Source of the DNA: Staphylotrichum longicolle
Lineage: Eukaryota; Ascomycota; Sordariomycetes; Sordariales; Chaetomiaceae
Reading direction: 5' to 3'
NCBI GenBank assembly: GCA_019096155.1
Contig: JAHCVI010000001.1
Span: 13,975,243 to 14,039,242, forward strand
Length of the DNA stretch: 64,000 nucleotides
A program made the position numbers and the translations under genes. Below, piece by piece: positions 21,310 to 31,747 of the stretch (position 1 is the first letter of the stretch; each line of letters starts with the position of its first letter). A model generated the notes under the pieces. The model was not told the origin of the DNA. It worked only from the letters and a program-made list of their open reading frames with translations, and did not search any database.

Positions 21310-23613
21310 TCACGGGGTGTCTGCGGTGCTGTCGTGCCTTGCGGAACGGGAGGGTGGCGGGGCATTGGTGCCGCCCTTTCGTATGGGTCCCTGACTTGAC
21401 ACTGCGGGTTGGCGTGTGATGGAGTCTTGCTTCTCGTGTCCGTCTTGTCCATTGGGGACCGCCCCTTCAAATGGATGGGGTGCTTGAGGAGTCAACGGGT
21501 CGTGCAGGCTGGCGGTGTCCCTGCGTCGTTTGAGCGTGCGGCTCCTTCTCCTCTGCAATGGGAGGCATCTTCTCCGCTGTCTTCTCTGACGCCGATGTCT
21601 TTCTTGTGGCCGTTCTGGGCAAATCGGATGGTGATGGAGCGGCATGTGAAGGGTCCTTGCATATGCTTTGGGGTGTTGCTGACTCGGTGTGCACTTCTGT
21701 TGCGGGAGAGCAGTGGAGGTTCTGATATCCTTTTTCGACCCGAGGGACTGTCCGGCAGCTCCCACTGGGTCACCAGATCGAGACAGAATACTAGTGCTTC
21801 TGGCTTGTCGGGGAGTCTGCTCGTTGATACGGGGCAGCTTGGGTGCTGAGGCTTCTAGTGAGTTGGAGCGCGGCAGGGCGTCGGTTCCTCGTTTGGGAGT
21901 ATGCTGCTGGCTCAACCTTGGGTTGGCTGGGGGTCCCGCTTGAGCTGCTCGCCACCCTGAGGTTTGGAACTGTCTCTCCAGGAACCGCATTTCGGATGAC
22001 CGGAGTGTCAGGGTGGTGGACTCGCGAGAGCACTGGACGCCAGGATTGCCGCCGTCTTTTTCCTGGCCGGGGAAAGAGGCGGGTGTAGTGGCCGGTTTTG
22101 GAAGAGTCAACTGGGATGCGGCAATGGGTTTGAGCAATTCACTCGCGTCTCGAATGCACTCTGCCGCGGTAGGTTGGTCCGCGGGATTCCAGGCGAGCAT
22201 CCTCCCCACGAGGGCTACAAGTCGGTTCCCAGGGTTGTTGTCGGACATGGTTTCTGCAATTTGGAACATGAGGTCGGGGTAACGGTCCTCTTTGGTTGTC
22301 TTCAGGCCCGGTATTTTCGTCCCTAGCAGCTCCGCCCCGACAACACCCAGGGCCCAGATGTCAATCGCCTTTGTGTAGCCGGCGCCTCGTGTCCACATTT
22401 CGGGCGCCATGTGAGACGGCGTTCCACACGTTGTATACATGGCGGAGCCGGAGAAGGCTCTCCTTTGTTTTGCCAGCCCAAAGTCGCAAAGGGCCAGGGA
22501 CAGGGGGCTCCAGGAGCGTACGAGGATGTTGCCGGGTTTCAGGTCCCTATGGGTGATGCCCTTGCCGTGGAGGTAGAGCAAGCCTTCTGCCACTTGCTTC
22601 AGAACTTCAGCCGTTGTGCTTGGTGTGAAGAGAATCTTCTCCCTCCAAATCTTGTCCTGGAGGCTGCCCTGTGGGCAATGCTCCATGACGAGGACCCATC
22701 GGTCGCTTTGATCCTCATACCAGTCGACGTACTTGACGATTCGCTCGTGCTGGAGACGCTGCAGTGTCTTCATCTCCGCCTCCAGGTTTGCCCTCTTGGC
22801 AACAATAACGGAAGGCCGGTCGGCCAGAGCCTCGGAGGCACGGCCGTGCTCGACGACCTGCTTCGCAGCAAAGACGGCCCAGTCCTGCAAACGACGTATC
22901 CTGTAGACGGCCCCAAACCCGCCCTCTCCCAGCTTTGACTCGAACCAATACATGTGTTCCCGCCTTCTCCTGGTTGCTGACTGGGATGGAGTCGCAGACT
23001 TGGTTGGGATCTGCGAGTGTATGTTCAGGGCCCCAAAGTCGGAGCAGCGGGCATGGAACACGTTCCGCTTCTTGGTAAATTCTTGCAGTGCCTTTCCTTT
23101 CAGAGCAGGAACGTCAACTTGGAACATCAGGCCGTCCGATATCTTGAGAGTTATGTTGGTGTTTGGAGGCAAGATGCACCTGTACGGGATGCCAGGCTTC
23201 GGCCACGTCCACTGCGGCTCGCGTCCCCCCAGGGCGAGTTGGCTTCCACGTGAGGATACGTCGTACATGACGATATGCTCTCCTTCGATGCCAAACTTGA
23301 CATGCTGGTTGCTGATCTCGAAGGAGGTACAGACGATATCGCAAGTGGCGGGGTCACTGCCGATGATGAACTGGGAACGTGACTGGCCCGGTGGGTTGCA
23401 GAAGGAGAAGACAATGGTCAGGTCCGGAGCACACTCTTCTGTCGCCGCTCGCTCGCGCCGGTCCAGGCGCTTGGTGACCTCAACCCCGTGGATGCGAGAT
23501 TGGTTTGTTTCGATGAACGGCTCGCAGCCCTCCCAACGTGGTGCTTTGAGTGTTAAAACCACGTCAGACCATAGGACCTTACGCCCTCCCACAACAAAGG
23601 GAGAAGGGAACAT
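21310..23613 (-). CDS. FHA-domain Ser/Thr protein kinase, copy B with altered FHA site and long tail
   Basis: 767 residues, one exon; paralogue of copy A along its full length (shared FSNPPGQSRS/FCNPPGQSRS, RNVFHARCS, KLGEGGFGAVYRIRR, HERIVKYVDWYED). The kinase core is intact: Lys 251 in FAAKQ, HRDLKPGN (Asp 357), DFGLAK (Asp 377), APEMW. In the FHA domain the Arg that normally contacts phosphothreonine is Ser (GSDP instead of GRDP, residue 86), while Ser 101 and His 104 remain; phosphopeptide binding may be lost. Copy A ends soon after a KRG...RRIDE motif; here the matching KRGTDAL...LPRINE is followed by about 165 extra residues of unusual Arg-rich composition. In a neighbouring frame (about 21694-21467) the tail reads like ordinary disordered Ser/Thr/Glu-rich protein, so a frameshift near 21700-21730 may have altered this end. 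Confidence 0.85.
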   Translation of the reverse strand: MFPSPFVVGGRKVLWSDVVLTLKAPRWEGCEPFIETNQSRIHGVEVTKRLDRRERAATEECAPDLTIVFSFCNPPGQSRSQFIIGSDPATCDIVCTSFEISNQHVKFGIEGEHIVMYDVSSRGSQLALGGREPQWTWPKPGIPYRCILPPNTNITLKISDGLMFQVDVPALKGKALQEFTKKRNVFHARCSDFGALNIHSQIPTKSATPSQSATRRRREHMYWFESKLGEGGFGAVYRIRRLQDWAVFAAKQVVEHGRASEALADRPSVIVAKRANLEAEMKTLQRLQHERIVKYVDWYEDQSDRWVLVMEHCPQGSLQDKIWREKILFTPSTTAEVLKQVAEGLLYLHGKGITHRDLKPGNILVRSWSPLSLALCDFGLAKQRRAFSGSAMYTTCGTPSHMAPEMWTRGAGYTKAIDIWALGVVGAELLGTKIPGLKTTKEDRYPDLMFQIAETMSDNNPGNRLVALVGRMLAWNPADQPTAAECIRDASELLKPIAASQLTLPKPATTPASFPGQEKDGGNPGVQCSRESTTLTLRSSEMRFLERQFQTSGWRAAQAGPPANPRLSQQHTPKRGTDALPRSNSLEASAPKLPRINEQTPRQARSTSILSRSGDPVGAAGQSLGSKKDIRTSTALPQQKCTPSQQHPKAYARTLHMPLHHHPICPERPQERHRRQRRQRRRCLPLQRRRSRTLKRRRDTASLHDPLTPQAPHPFEGAVPNGQDGHEKQDSITRQPAVSSQGPIRKGGTNAPPPSRSARHDSTADTP

Positions 23614-24516
23614 TTAAGGACCTCGTGTGGGGGCGTGGTAGCGTGACAATGAAGGGCTGAGGCAAGGGAATGGTACGATGAGACTTGAGACGATGAGAAA
23701 CGAGATGGGAGGAGACGGGGAATGATGCCAGTAGTTCACTTCTTCTGGGGATTCTCGGAATCTTAAACTTCAGAGTTGAACGTTTCTCTCTCTTTCACTC
23801 TCCCAACACGGTGTCTACTCCGGGTCACCGCATCTGGGGCGATACGCACTGAGCCTCCAGTTGAATCATCTTAAGCATGCGCAGGGTTTTACACAGTGCC
23901 CGAGGCTGATCGTGTGGGTATCCGGCAAGGGGCCGGCGTTGCTGCAATGGTCGCGCAAAGGAGGGCTGCAAAAGGTGGTTGCCGGCTTTGTTCGTGTATG
24001 AGATGAGGCTCGTCGAGACTGGGCCCCAGGTTGGGGCGGGGTGGGGGGGGGGGGCCGCCACATGAAGTGCCAACTGAAACTTGGGGCCAGAATATTTTGA
24101 GACCTGATCATGGGGGTTTGCAGATGTATCGAAGCAGCAGGCTATTGATTTTGACCATGAGCGCCGAAATGTGCCAACGGTTATTTTTAGATCCCTTTCC
24201 GATCTCTCAGGCCATGCGGGAAGCTGCGGGACATTCCGCGAGCGGCCCGTTGGTGGCGTGGCACCCGGTGGCCTAGAGTACAACCTTACTTTGTCCCCGG
24301 CCAACCACATGAAACAAGGGGGCGGGGATGTGTGCAGAAACAGACGACAGAGGGTGAAGTGAATTCTTTGGGTGTGAACGGGGGCCCTCTCAGCACACAA
24401 CGTTCTGGCAGAACATCGTGTCGACGGCAGTCGGTGGTCATCTCTGACAAGGCATTCATCCACCTGTCTTGAGCTTTGAGGTGCCTTGCTTCACGGAGCT
24501 CAGGTACCTGCTCGCC
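23614..24516. other. Intergenic, 0.9 kb
   Basis: Promoter side of kinase copy B and upstream region of the next gene. Contains a G run at 24041-24054. No gene recognised. Confidence 0.45.
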
Positions 24517-25506
24517 ATGGCTTCGCCAATGGCCAGCGAGGGCCATGAGAGCAGCAAGCCAGCGTCCCCTCAGGTCCGGTGTTTTTATGGGAGCCGCCCT
24601 CCCTCCCCGTCGCTCTTCGGCAGGATTAATCTTGAGAAAGTCAATGAGAAACTCAGGTTTGTCGTCGCACCTTCAACCAAACCCGCCACAGACTGATACT
24701 CCTGTGTAGACAACGCACAGCAACCCCCGAGACACCGACCGAGAGAGGGAGCGCAAAAAGCGCGGAGACTGTTTGACGAACTCGTTGAACTTGGCGGGTG
24801 CCTCTGCGGCCGTGGGTTGAATATCGGGCTGATGACCTTCCCGATGGGAAGCGTGGCGACAGCGACAAGGAAGAGGAACATCTCATGAGGTTATACATGA
24901 GAGATCAAGTGTACTGGAGTGGCCAGGTGAAGATATGGGCCGCGCGCCAAACGCCGCAAGCTCGACTGCGAGCCAGACCTTCGAGATGCGGAACCAGTCG
25001 CCGCCCTTGCCGCCTTCACCGTCTACCTGAAAGGCCACCTCCAGAGAGATTCCGAAGACCGCGACAGACCCGGTCGCGAGGTATGGGGTGACTATACCTG
25101 CATGGTGTCGCATAGAGACTTGATGGAGGACATGGTCGAAACCCTTGCAGAAGCCGTCGCCGTGTTGAGACGGCTACGGAGCGAAAGAGGCGAAGAGAAC
25201 GGACTTGACATCTTGGCCGTCACAGTTGAGGAGCTCAGAAAGGAGTACAACATCCCCAGCCGCCAGATCTGGCCGGATCTCTGGGAACGCAACCAAGCGT
25301 CGTTGCCCGCTCCCGAACTGGAGTCACTCCGTCCGCTCAAGCGACAGAGAAATGACGCCGAAGGGGAAAACAACGAGCCTGAGGAAACTCCTTCTGAGCT
25401 CCTCGAGTCAAACTCAACCCCCGAGTTAGAAAACCTACACTCTCCTCGCCACAAAAAACAGAAGCAGCAGAGCCCAAAGCCGGAGCAGGGGCAAACAACA
25501 CTGTGA
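24517..25506 (+). CDS. Unknown fungal protein, reading frame interrupted by three apparent indels
   Basis: I do not recognise the family. Exon 1 (24517-24656) starts MASPMASEGHESSKP; an intron (24657-24709, 53 bp) has a weak GTTTGT donor, a CTGAT branch and a TAG acceptor. Downstream coding sense hops frames: RRLFDELVELGG, then WVEYRADDLPDGKRGDSDKEEEH, then RAKRRKLDCEPD onward to the stop at 25506. The hops coincide with an A5 run (24755-24759, one A too many), GGCCGTGGG (24807-24816, one base missing) and GGG (24937-24939, one G too many). With these corrected the frame stays open for roughly 310 residues. The last third is helical and charged (RDLMEDMVETLAEAVAVLRRLR) and ends in a disordered Lys/Gln/Pro tail with KRQR and HKKQKQQ, suggesting a nuclear protein. 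It may also be a pseudogene. Confidence 0.5.
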
Positions 25507-26515
25507 CCGAGGAAAGGGGGAAACAGAGAAAAGAGTGAGAGTTTAGGGAGACAGGCGAAAGACGAGGTTCGGGCTGCTTGCCGAGAATACGTCGGGGAAG
25601 GACTGTATGCAACATTAGCCAAGCGTCTCGTGTCCAAAACACACCTTCATTTTTGTTAGTGTTGTTACAGAATAAGATCAAGCTGTCGACCTCCAAGCTC
25701 TCACTCACCTTCCTCCTCTTCCCTGCGCCTACCGTCTGTCCTCCCCTTCCGCACTGTGCCCCCACACAGCACCGCGCCCCACCCGCCCAATCAATTTTTA
25801 ACCACAATTTCTGCACTCGACCCTTTCCTCCTCTTTTCTTCTTTTCTTCTCTCCATGAAAGTTGACCCCCGGGGACGCAGAATTCAGGCCCGATGTTTCA
25901 GGAGAGATTTCTCTTCTGTGTGTGCATCGGGTTGTATTAACCGGGCAGAGAGAAACTGGTGTCTCAAGAATTGCTACTATGCTGGGTCTCTGTTTTCAGG
26001 GCCCTGCGATGAGTGGGCGATCCCGTTTGGCCTCGACATTTCTGGTTGCTTTGGAGTGATTTACTTGTTTGTTGATGTGGTCGTGTGAAGAGAAGGTGTT
26101 GGGTGCTGCTGGCCTTGACTGCGTCGCAACTCAGGGAAGCCGTGAGAGGGATGCGGCCTGATGATGATGATGCTCTGTCGGACTGTTTTAGATGTCCCAG
26201 AGCCCTCCACGGCCTTTGTGATGGTATCTCCGTTGTCTTTGAGTGCCAACGCCGCTTGTCATTGATGTCCTGCCGTGGTTGAGGCTCGTGGCTGCCCATG
26301 GCTCCTCTCACGGAGGCTGCTTTGAGACGCGGAATGGTCACTCAAAACACGACCTGCTGTTCGGGGAGACCTTAGGTTGCTGGTCCCGCACCACTGCTTT
26401 TCACCTTGCCGACATCTGCAGCACTCCGGGTCTTCGTGAGCAACTCGTCGCAACCAAAAAAAGAGAGGACCCGTTCACCAAAGCCACGAAACAGGGAAGA
26501 GGAAAAAGCCAAAAA
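25507..26515. other. Intergenic, 1.0 kb
   Basis: Contains a pyrimidine-rich tract at about 25820-25856. Short open frames on both strands lack motifs. Nothing else supported. Confidence 0.45.
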
Positions 26516-26613
26516 CGTCACCTGTAGGATTCGAACCTACGCTCCCGAAGGAACTGCCTAGCAGCTAACTGTGAATTAGCAGGGCAGCGCGTTAACCACT
26601 CCGCCAAAGTGAC
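26516..26613 (-). tRNA. tRNA-Ser (GCT) with a 17-nt intron
   Basis: Cloverleaf on the minus strand: acceptor stem GTCACTT/AGGTGAC with one G-T pair, D arm beginning GGCGGAGTGGTTAA, anticodon stem CTGCC/GGCAG, anticodon GCT at 26578-26580, a class II variable arm TTCCTTCGGGA and T arm GTAGG-TTCGAAT-CCTAC; the discriminator base is G, as in Ser tRNAs. The anticodon loop is interrupted after A37 by about 17 nt, the canonical intron site removed by the tRNA endonuclease. It decodes AGC/AGU. The long variable arm and the G discriminator exclude other amino acids that fit the anticodon loop. Confidence 0.93.
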
Positions 26614-27336
26614 TGATATGAGTTTCAGAACCGATTTGAGCATTATGTAGCCATGGCTGCTGCACCCACAGCTTGGGGTAATTCTCCTGGTTCAAAATCA
26701 GTCACCTTGGATTCCTATTCTTTCTGTATCCTGAGTTCCATTTGCTCCAATTTTCGTGGTGAGAGTTGATCCAAGATCTTGCTTGTGGTCTGTGACATGT
26801 GATTCTTAGTGTTTGGTTGGGCAGAGGCCACGACGCCATCGGCCCATGACAATGTGGGCAGGAGCAATTGGACAACGCAATTCTGCTCCCTCTGTTTCTG
26901 ACCAACAACACACCTCTCGCCGTTTAACTTTGTGCTCCTTAGCACCGCAAAATCAAGATTCGGGTTGACTACATTCCAGGTTGTGTTGCAATAGAAGTTT
27001 CTGCATTTTCTTTGTACCTGCTCGAGAGAATGGGCAGGAATGAGGAAGTAGCTGCCCTCCGAGTTGGCCCCGAGGAAGCAAGCACGAACCCAAGCTCTTG
27101 ACATGGGATGATTGTTGACGATGGCAGCTCCCTTGCAGCGGAACAAAGCTGGAAGGCAACTACTTTACACACACGGTTTGACACCCTACAATGCTCATTC
27201 CCGGAATAAGAGGAGCAATGTCTACCACAATCTTTGGACCGACTGGCCATTCCCTCAACCGCTGCCAAGTCTCAGTACTTCGCCTTGATTGCTCTGCAAC
27301 ACCTGCCACGCTCACGGTCGACCACTCAATGCCAAG
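26614..27336. other. Intergenic, 0.7 kb
   Basis: A 143-codon open frame on the minus strand (26715-27146) has no recognisable motif or splice context and is not called. Otherwise empty. Confidence 0.4.
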
Positions 27337-27527
27337 ATGTCTGACGACGAAGAGCCTACTATGTAAGTCTGGATCCAAGCCGGATTGAAAATTCCACTCT
27401 CTGTCCGCCTTTCTCGATCGTCAGTGGCCCAGCCACCCCGGTCAAGACTCCGCCTGGCGCGTGGCAATCTGCGTTGCGGCCCGGATCCGGATGCATCGAG
27501 ATCTGCATCCGCTTTCCATCCTCCTGA
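27337..27527 (+). pseudogene. Orphan first exons of an unidentified gene
   Basis: ATG at 27337 opens an acidic peptide (MSDDEEPT), cut by an apparent intron 27363-27424 (GTAAGT donor, TCAG acceptor) and continuing in frame with GPATPVKTPPGAWQSAL before a stop at 27525. The TPVKTPPGAW pattern is common near the N-terminus of disordered fungal proteins, so this looks like the 5' end of such a gene whose remainder is missing. The next gene starts 250 bp later in unrelated sequence. It could instead be a chance frame in the leader of that gene. Confidence 0.3.
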
Positions 27528-27780
27528 ATCCCGGTCAGCTGGACCTGACTGGTTTTGGCGTTGCCAGCTAATCATGCTGTGCCTGAACACCTCCCACTCG
27601 GCACCCGACTGCTGCTGCAGTGTATTTCTGCACTTGTCCAAGCCGAGCGGCCCGATCTGACTTGTCTCAAAACCCCACTGCCTGGCTGCTCCGATAGAGC
27701 GCTGCTGGTAGATATCTTCCTTTCGCGACCCTCTTCATTCCTCCCTTGACACCCCACCGGATACATGTCCCGAACCTACC

Positions 27781-29432
27781 ATGCTCAACCGGGCTAACCC
27801 GTATCCCAGGAAAAAGGTTGCCATTGTTGGCAGTGGCAGCGCTGGGATTGCCGCCCTCTGGGCTTTGAACCGCAGTCCCCACGATGTCTATCTGTACGAG
27901 GCCAGCGGCCGCCTTGGTGGCCATACCCACACGGTTGAGTTCACCAAGGGCAAGTACAAGACACTGGTCGACACCGGCTTCATAGTGATGAACTGGGAGA
28001 CGTACCGTACGTTGCACTTTGTCAGTCGTTTCTGATCCGCACTGACGTGAGTCCAGCAAACTTCGTCAATTTCCTCGACGCAGTCGGCATCACTCCGGTA
28101 CCGACCGAGATGAGCTTTTCCGTGTCCCGAGACCAGGGACGTTTCGAATGGGCAGGGTCGAGCCTCAATACTCTGTTCTGCCAGCGGAGGAACTTTTTCT
28201 CGCCCAGGATGTGGCGCATGCTCTTCGACATAGTTCGCTTCAACCTGTCGGCCACAAGTGTTCTCATTGAGGATGAGCCGGCCCTCGAGACGATCGGGGA
28301 GTACCTGGAACGGGAGCAGTACTCAGATGTGTTCCGTGACGACTACCTGATTCCGATGGCGGCGGCTGTTTGGAGCACTAGTCCAGACCGGTGCTTGCTT
28401 GACTTTCCAGCTGTGACACTGATTCGTTTTCTGTAAGTGGAAGAGTTTCCCAGTGCATCATATGTGCTGACAGCCTCCAGGTGGAATCACCACCTGCTTT
28501 CGACCTTCAGGGCGCGGCCACAGTGGGGAACGATCGCGATGGGAGCAAAGACTTACATCGATCGAGTCATGAAGGGCTTTCCTTCTAACCATCTGCGGCT
28601 CAACACTACTGTCACAGCGCTCACCAACGATGCTGACTGGCGGGTGCGTCTGCACACTGACGATGGGGGTTCCGAGGTGTTTGACCATGTCATTTTGGCC
28701 ACCCACGGGGACCAGGCTTATTCCATCATCCGTGACTCGGCAACCGAGGAGGAGAAGTCCATCCTGGAGAACTTCCGCACCTCGAAAAATGTGGCAGTGC
28801 TGCACTCGGACTTGTCGTTGATGCCCAAGTCTCGAAGGGCTTGGTCGAGCTGGAACTATCGCACTAAGTCCGCCCCGCCAACAGGCAAAGGCAACATCGA
28901 CCAGGTCTGTCTCACATACAACATGAACACCCTGCAGCACATCCCGCGCGCAGTGTTTGGCGACGTTCTGGTCACGCTCAACCCGCTCCACGAGCCGGAT
29001 CCGGAGACGGTGCAGGGATGGTACTCGTACCGCCATCCGCTGTACACATTTAGCACCGTACGCGCCCAGAAGCTCCTGAAGTCGATACAAAACACGCGGG
29101 GCATTAGCTACGCAGGGGCGTGGACCAAGTACGGATTCCACGAGGACGGCTTCAGCAGTGGGCTGCAAGTTGCAGTGGAGCACTTGGGGGCCAAGATCCC
29201 GTTTGAGTTCTGGGACTCGACGTTTAGCCGGGGAGTGAAGCCTGAGCAGACGGCTTTTGAGACGTTCATGGGACTGGTGATTACTTTTCTGCACGTGTTT
29301 GTCGTCGGCACACTGCAGTGGTTGGGGAATGCGTTGGACAGGCTGGCGACAACGCGGCGAATGCTTGCGTCGAGGCCGAGGCCGAATGGCCCAGTCCCGA
29401 TCAGGGGGCGGGTGCATGAGAAGGAGTATTAG
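27781..29432 (+). CDS. FAD/NAD(P)-binding amine-oxidase-like flavoprotein (COG2907 type)
   Basis: Three exons: 27781-28006, 28057-28432, 28481-29432, with introns of 50 and 48 bp; 517 residues. The N-terminus has a Rossmann dinucleotide fold, VAIVGSGSAGIAALWAL (Gly 16, 18, 21), with the ribose-binding acid in LYEAS, then GRLGGHTHTVEF and VDTGFIVMNWETYPNF. Further family marks are MSFSVSRDQGRFEWAGSSLNTLF, FDHVILATHGDQA and, at the C-terminal FAD site, SYAGAWTKYGFHEDGFSSGLQVA. In bacteria these proteins sit beside cyclopropane-fatty-acid-synthase-like and DUF1365 genes; the reaction is not established. A hydrophobic helix near the end (MGLVITFLHVFVVGTLQWL) suggests membrane attachment. The exon joints keep the conserved YPNFVNFL and IRFLWNHH in frame. 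Confidence 0.88.
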
Positions 29433-29737
29433 AATGTGTTGGAGGCGGATTTGGGATCAGCATTTGATACACGCAGACAACGGAGCATATGTATTTAAGA
29501 TAGTTACCGCACACAAATCCATTGATGTTGCTTTTACTTGTTCCCGTTTCGGCAATTCGTAGTGGTGTAAGTGAGATGACCCCAGCCCAATCCCGCCAAG
29601 GCCAAAAGTTTCCAACCGGCACCAGCTGACGGAGCTATCCCGGCAGCTCAAGACGAACTCCCTCCCAAGAATCGGACCATGTCAACTCGAACTCTTCTCC
29701 CACCACCACCACCGGACCAAGCCGCCGCCCGACGACA
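29433..29737. other. Short intergenic, COX11 promoter
   Basis: 305 bp; contains no gene. Confidence 0.4.
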
Positions 29738-30814
29738 ATGAGCTCAATACCGCGCTTTGCCCGCCGCGCGGCCGCGCAGGCGTCCTCGAACCCGAGCTGG
29801 TCCTGCTTCTTTTGCCAGCGCACTGGCACCGCCGCCGGTGCTCAATGGCAGCCGACTGCGACTGCGACTGCGACTTCGATGCAAGCTGCGAGGACGACGG
29901 TCAGGTCTGGATCTGGCGCCGGTCAAGGTGCGAAACGGTTTTTCTCCGGTAGTGGAAGGAGGAGAGCGCAGCATCAGCAACAGCAGGGTCAGGGCCAGGG
30001 GCAAGGACAGCAGAGTGGGAGAGTGGGAGGTGGTGGTGCTGCGCCCGGGATGGACCGGATGAGCGAGGTGTACAAGAGGAGGAACCGATCCACCGCGTAC
30101 TACACGATCAGCATCATCCTCGGGACCGTCGCCTTTTCGTATGGGTCGGTGCCCATGTACAAGATGGTATGCCCTCGCCTTGCTTTCTGATTTAAAGACT
30201 GGCTCGCTGACTGACTGGTCCCCATTCAGATCTGCCAAACCACCGGCTGGGGCGGCCAGCCCGTGCGCGCCCACGGTGGCGGCTCCTCCTCTTCCTCCTC
30301 CGACCCGGACTTCGACCTCGCGTCGCGCCTCGAGCCCGTGACCGACGCCAAGCGCATCCGCGTCACCTTCTCGTCGTCCGTCTCGGACGTGCTGCCGTGG
30401 AAGTTCACGCCGCAGCAGCGCGAGGTGCGCGTGCTCCCCGGCGAGACGGCCCTCGCCTTCTACACGGCCACCAACACGTCGGACAAGGACATCATCGGCG
30501 TCGCGACGTACAGCGTCACGCCCGCGCAGACGGCGCCCTACTTTAGCAAGATCCAGTGCTTCTGCTTCGAGGAGCAGCGGCTGGCGGCCGGCGAGACGGT
30601 GGACATGCCCGTGTTTTTCTATCTGGATCCGGATCTGCTGAAGGATTTGAATATGAGGGGGGTGGAGACGGTGACGTTGAATTATACCTTCTTCAGTAAG
30701 TCCTATTTCTATCTTGTTTACTTTTGTCAGATAAGGTCGACTCGATTGCTGACTGGGTGCGCAGAGGCGAGATACGATGAGAATGGAAAGTTCAAGGGGG
30801 CACCGGGGTTTTAG
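29738..30814 (+). CDS. COX11: COX11, mitochondrial copper chaperone for cytochrome c oxidase
   Basis: Three exons: 29738-30166, 30230-30695, 30765-30814; introns of 63 and 69 bp; 314 residues. A basic, Ser/Ala/Gln-rich presequence (about 1-110) is followed by one membrane helix, AYYTISIILGTVAFSYGSVPMY, and the conserved soluble domain facing the intermembrane space: ICQTTGWGG, RVTFSSSVSDVLPWKFTPQQREV, and the copper-binding CFCF in YFSKIQCFCFEEQ, then VDMPVFFYLDPD and LNYTFFKARYDE. It delivers copper to the CuB site of subunit Cox1 during complex IV assembly. The last exon is only 50 bp; it supplies the conserved KARYDENGKF end. A Ser run (about residues 157-162) is a small lineage insertion. 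Confidence 0.97.
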
Positions 30815-31747
30815 ATGGGCGGTGCTGGGGACAGGTCCGGGTTGAGCCTGGCAGAAGGGAAGGAGATGAGTGTACGATGAAGTGTACTTCTACACATATG
30901 GGGGTGTGTGGTATAGACGGTACAGGACTGAAAATGGGCGTTGTTTGGGCATAGAAACTCGGGTTATACCCCTCTCTCCGGCATCGACGGGTATCATCTA
31001 GCATACAAAAATCTAGGAAATGGAGCCGAATGATTAGCAGCGACTAGCCTATCTAGACGGTTGGGGTTGGCGAGAGCAGTTGGACAAAATGTCACAGGAT
31101 TATTGGCATGGTTTGCGACCTCGCCGGCTTGAGTCCGGTCGAGTAGGCGATGCTTTCGGGGCGGGACTGTCACGTTTGTTCAAAGTCATTTCCACCAGAG
31201 CGAGTTCAGTAGGAAAACAAAAAAGGAAAAGAAAAAGAAAAGAAAAAGCAAGGACAGCAACAGCAAAAGCTCACCGGCTAGCCCCACTCGTCGGTCGAGG
31301 AGAGGTAGCCGGCTACGAAACCCACCGGGGGGGTTTGCTTCGTTGCGTGGGAGGGCACCGCAGTGACCCTTCAACCATCAAGGCAGTTTTGCCCTGTTTT
31401 TGTCCCGCCACGGGGCAGGCTCGAACCGGCGACCTCGCAGTACGTGACTTTGAGTATCGGCGGTGGCCCGGGCCCCGCGGAGGGTGACCCCCCCAATTGA
31501 CCGTTACTGGAAGCCATTGGGGGGTGTCGAAATTGAGAGTGCTGGACCTTCTATATCTAGGCCTGACCCGCGCTTGGTTGAAGCTTTGACTCTGGAATGG
31601 CTCTGGGGATCCCATCTTGGATTTTTTGGGAGGGTGCGGGAGGAAACACGCCGTGGCAAACCAGCAACGGTTGCGCTTTGGTACTTGTCATGTCTCCGAT
31701 ATAATACACTAATCTACAGCTCTGGTATACAACCTGCGACCCATTTC
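30815..31747. other. Intergenic, 0.93 kb
   Basis: Convergent 3' flanks of COX11 and GEP3. A purine-rich A/G tract lies at 31208-31265. Around 31400-31450 is a sequence resembling the T arm of a tRNA, but no cloverleaf can be closed. Confidence 0.45.

Noticed and set aside
26715..27146. 143-codon minus-strand frame
   Set aside because: Composition is not clearly non-coding, but there is no motif, no splice context and no recognisable relative.
31395..31480. tRNA-like sequence on the minus strand with a GGTTCGAGCC T-loop
   Set aside because: Acceptor ends pair only partly, the T stem has mismatches, and fewer than 35 nt remain for D and anticodon arms. No cloverleaf can be drawn; at most a relic.
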